From NCBI GenBank assembly GCA_964017155.1, contig OZ024861.1, forward strand, positions 16,238,283 to 16,302,282: 64,000 nt of DNA, in the 5' to 3' direction. The notes under the pieces were generated by a model. That model had not been told where the DNA came from. It ran no database searches and saw nothing but the letters and a program-made list of their open reading frames with translations. Positions within the stretch are counted from its first letter, which is position 1; each line of letters opens with the position of its first letter. Position numbers and translations under genes: made by a program. The DNA is from Oasisia sp. SBJ-2009. Taxonomy: Eukaryota; Annelida; Polychaeta; Sabellida; Siboglinidae. Below are positions 62,593 through 64,000 of this stretch, in pieces.

Positions 62593-64000
62593 CATGCAAA
62601 ATAATGCACATGAAACGAAACTTGTGTAAGAGGCCGGGATCGCACCGCGGAAAGTATATTAAAACTGATATGCATAAGCACCATTCGCGCGGCGAATGCC
62701 ACACACATTATCGCTTGTACACATACACTCACTCAATACAGGTGAGTAGATGATTCTTTGACCGTCATGACACCAAGCACAACGCATTCATCTCGACTGG
62801 AAACAGCATACTTAGGAATCAGCATGCCAAGGCAACCTACACAAGTGCCTCTTTCTTTGCAATAGTGTAACTCAAGGGTACGCATTTGACATGTCTTCCT
62901 TCAAAGACAAGTGTAGAGATCATTCGATGTTTTGAGACCCATATTTATTGCAGTCACACATATCTCGGCACGCAGATTTGTATCTAGGTAGTGACGGAGT
63001 TCGAATGCATATGTTGTTACATTGCCTTGGAAACAATAGCATATGCTACAGTGATCAGTGCCAACAGGCCAGCTCTTTGGCCGTGTCATGAGCGCTGTGC
63101 CGACAAACAGGTAACGACAACGGCTAGACATAACAGTGATGGCGAAGAGCCATACGAGAAACCAAGGGTTGTTCCAAACTACCCAGACAACTACGAAGTG
63201 ATATACTAGACATGCGTGGGGTTCATCACTACTCGCGCGTCTCATTCTCAGACGGTCTGTGTCGCTCACACGTCGGTCTCAAATAGGAAGACCTGAAACC
63301 AAAGAGCAGACATGTCGCCAGTTCAATATGAAAACGAAACCACAAAGCAACTAACAGGCAATGGTCGCATCATATAATCATTGATGTTGAGCTAGCTACA
63401 CACATTGTACGTCCTACAAAGCGTATTACACTACAGAGTAAATCTAGACTGTATGCGAACGAACGTCTTTTATCGCATGGAATGGCATATAATGCTTCAG
63501 ATACATCTATGCGCAGCCTGCATACAGCCCTCGTGGCGTCGCCGTTAAGACGTTTTAGAGTTCCAGATCGCAGAGAGTAGATTGCCAACACAGTGAAGGG
63601 AACTTCTGTCGTTGAGTGTAGTAGTTTGAAGCTCAGCAGTACGAATGTGAAGTTAGATACTGTCCAAACGTCTATTTGCCTAGGCATAGGTGGAAAGCTG
63701 CTTGAGATTTTGAGACAACTCATCGAAGAGTGGTATGCACCATATACAGTGTACTGTGAATGAGAACACGAATATGAATATTCTGTTCCATTTCCGACAA
63801 GAATTAGGCACTTGCGCAGAATGCAAGCCAACCTCAATTGCTCCTAGGTTTGAAACTTCATTACAAGAGGCGCGGGTAGGGTAGTGCAGTGGTTTTAATA
63901 CGCGCGGACGCAGCAGGCCTGATATATTTGGTCTAAAAATCAATGGAGAGAGTCTGGCATTGTTGAATCTTATCGGTGTTATACGCCACGCACATTGACT
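62593..64000 (+). repeat. Unit 27, family B, cut by window end
   Basis: First 1408 bp of a unit; the promoter-like core lies beyond the window. ATATCATGC replaces ATATGATGC at the unit start, removing a stop and opening a 64-codon plus ORF (62559-62753) through the donor-like site (GT at 62742). Minus ORF intact at 63370-63837. Confidence 0.93.
63370..63837 (-). other. 155-codon ORF, family B example
   Basis: Same ORF as in unit 1 at the far end of the window, with the B residues plus a Val-to-Ile change (LKISSSF) shared only with unit 26. It is listed to let a reader compare the two ends of the array. The coding reservations given for unit 1 apply. Confidence 0.2.

Larger units (their letters stand above)
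1..64000 (+). repeat. Macrosatellite array, about 2.25-kb unit, 27 copies
   Basis: The same sequence recurs in direct orientation through the whole window with spacings of 2255-2259 bp on the left, 2239-2246 bp on the right, 1907 bp where a deletion is fixed and 2749 bp where a LINE is carried. The phase used here starts each unit at the motif GATGCAAAAT. Neighbouring units differ by only a few substitutions, which is the signature of concerted evolution by unequal exchange or gene conversion. The array enters and leaves the window mid-array, so true copy number is larger. No known gene family repeat (rDNA, 5S, snRNA, histone) was recognised. Confidence 0.98.

Noticed and set aside
1..64000. 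CRISPR array or bacterial operon
   Set aside because: Repeats are kilobase-long, contiguous and without short spacers. The LINE and transposon content and the promoter motifs are eukaryotic.

Overview
The window looks like animal nuclear DNA and is almost entirely one head-to-tail macrosatellite array. A unit of about 2.25 kb is present 27 times (26 units plus a partial last one) and runs off both ends of the window. Animal origin is inferred from reverse-transcriptase tail fragments of CR1/Jockey-type LINEs, a cut-and-paste DNA transposon, and a CpG-rich promoter-like core with ETS, CRE and YY1 motifs. The species cannot be named from the sequence. No rRNA, tRNA, snRNA or histone gene and no recognisable host protein gene was found.

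Layout. Units 1-11 (1-24835) form a very homogeneous family A (2256-2259 bp). Nearly all length variation is in one poly-C tract, and units 5-7 and 8-10 form a three-unit higher-order repeat. Units 12-13 (24836-29345) are an A/B mosaic that was itself duplicated. Unit 14 (29346-34339) is split by a 2746-bp DNA transposon (31029-33774) with about 65-bp inverted termini and a 4-bp target duplication; inside it lies a broken, minus-strand LINE fragment. Next to it are two consecutive deletion junctions (339 bp lost at an ATGA microhomology), giving a 1.9-kb unit. Units 17-21 are family B (about 2240-2246 bp when complete). Units 22-25 (49352-60347) each carry the same 508-bp LINE tail and have a period of exactly 2749 bp, so a LINE-bearing unit was amplified. 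Units 26-27 lack the LINE.

What a unit holds, in unit 1 coordinates: a 49-codon ORF (12-161, +); a 60-codon ORF (445-627, +); a 155-codon ORF (788-1255, -) intact in 26 of 27 units; a poly-C tract (1565-1573); a CpG-dense core with YY1-like, CRE-like and ETS-like motifs (1591-1730); a possible 77-nt intron (1817-1893); a TATATAA box (2042-2048); and a 12-bp palindrome (2119-2130). The A/B substitutions in the three ORFs are overwhelmingly amino-acid changing (about 21 of 25), close to neutral expectation. I therefore read the unit as a probably transcribed non-coding macrosatellite, not a tandem protein gene. Architecturally it resembles DXZ4/D4Z4-class arrays; that is an analogy, not homology.
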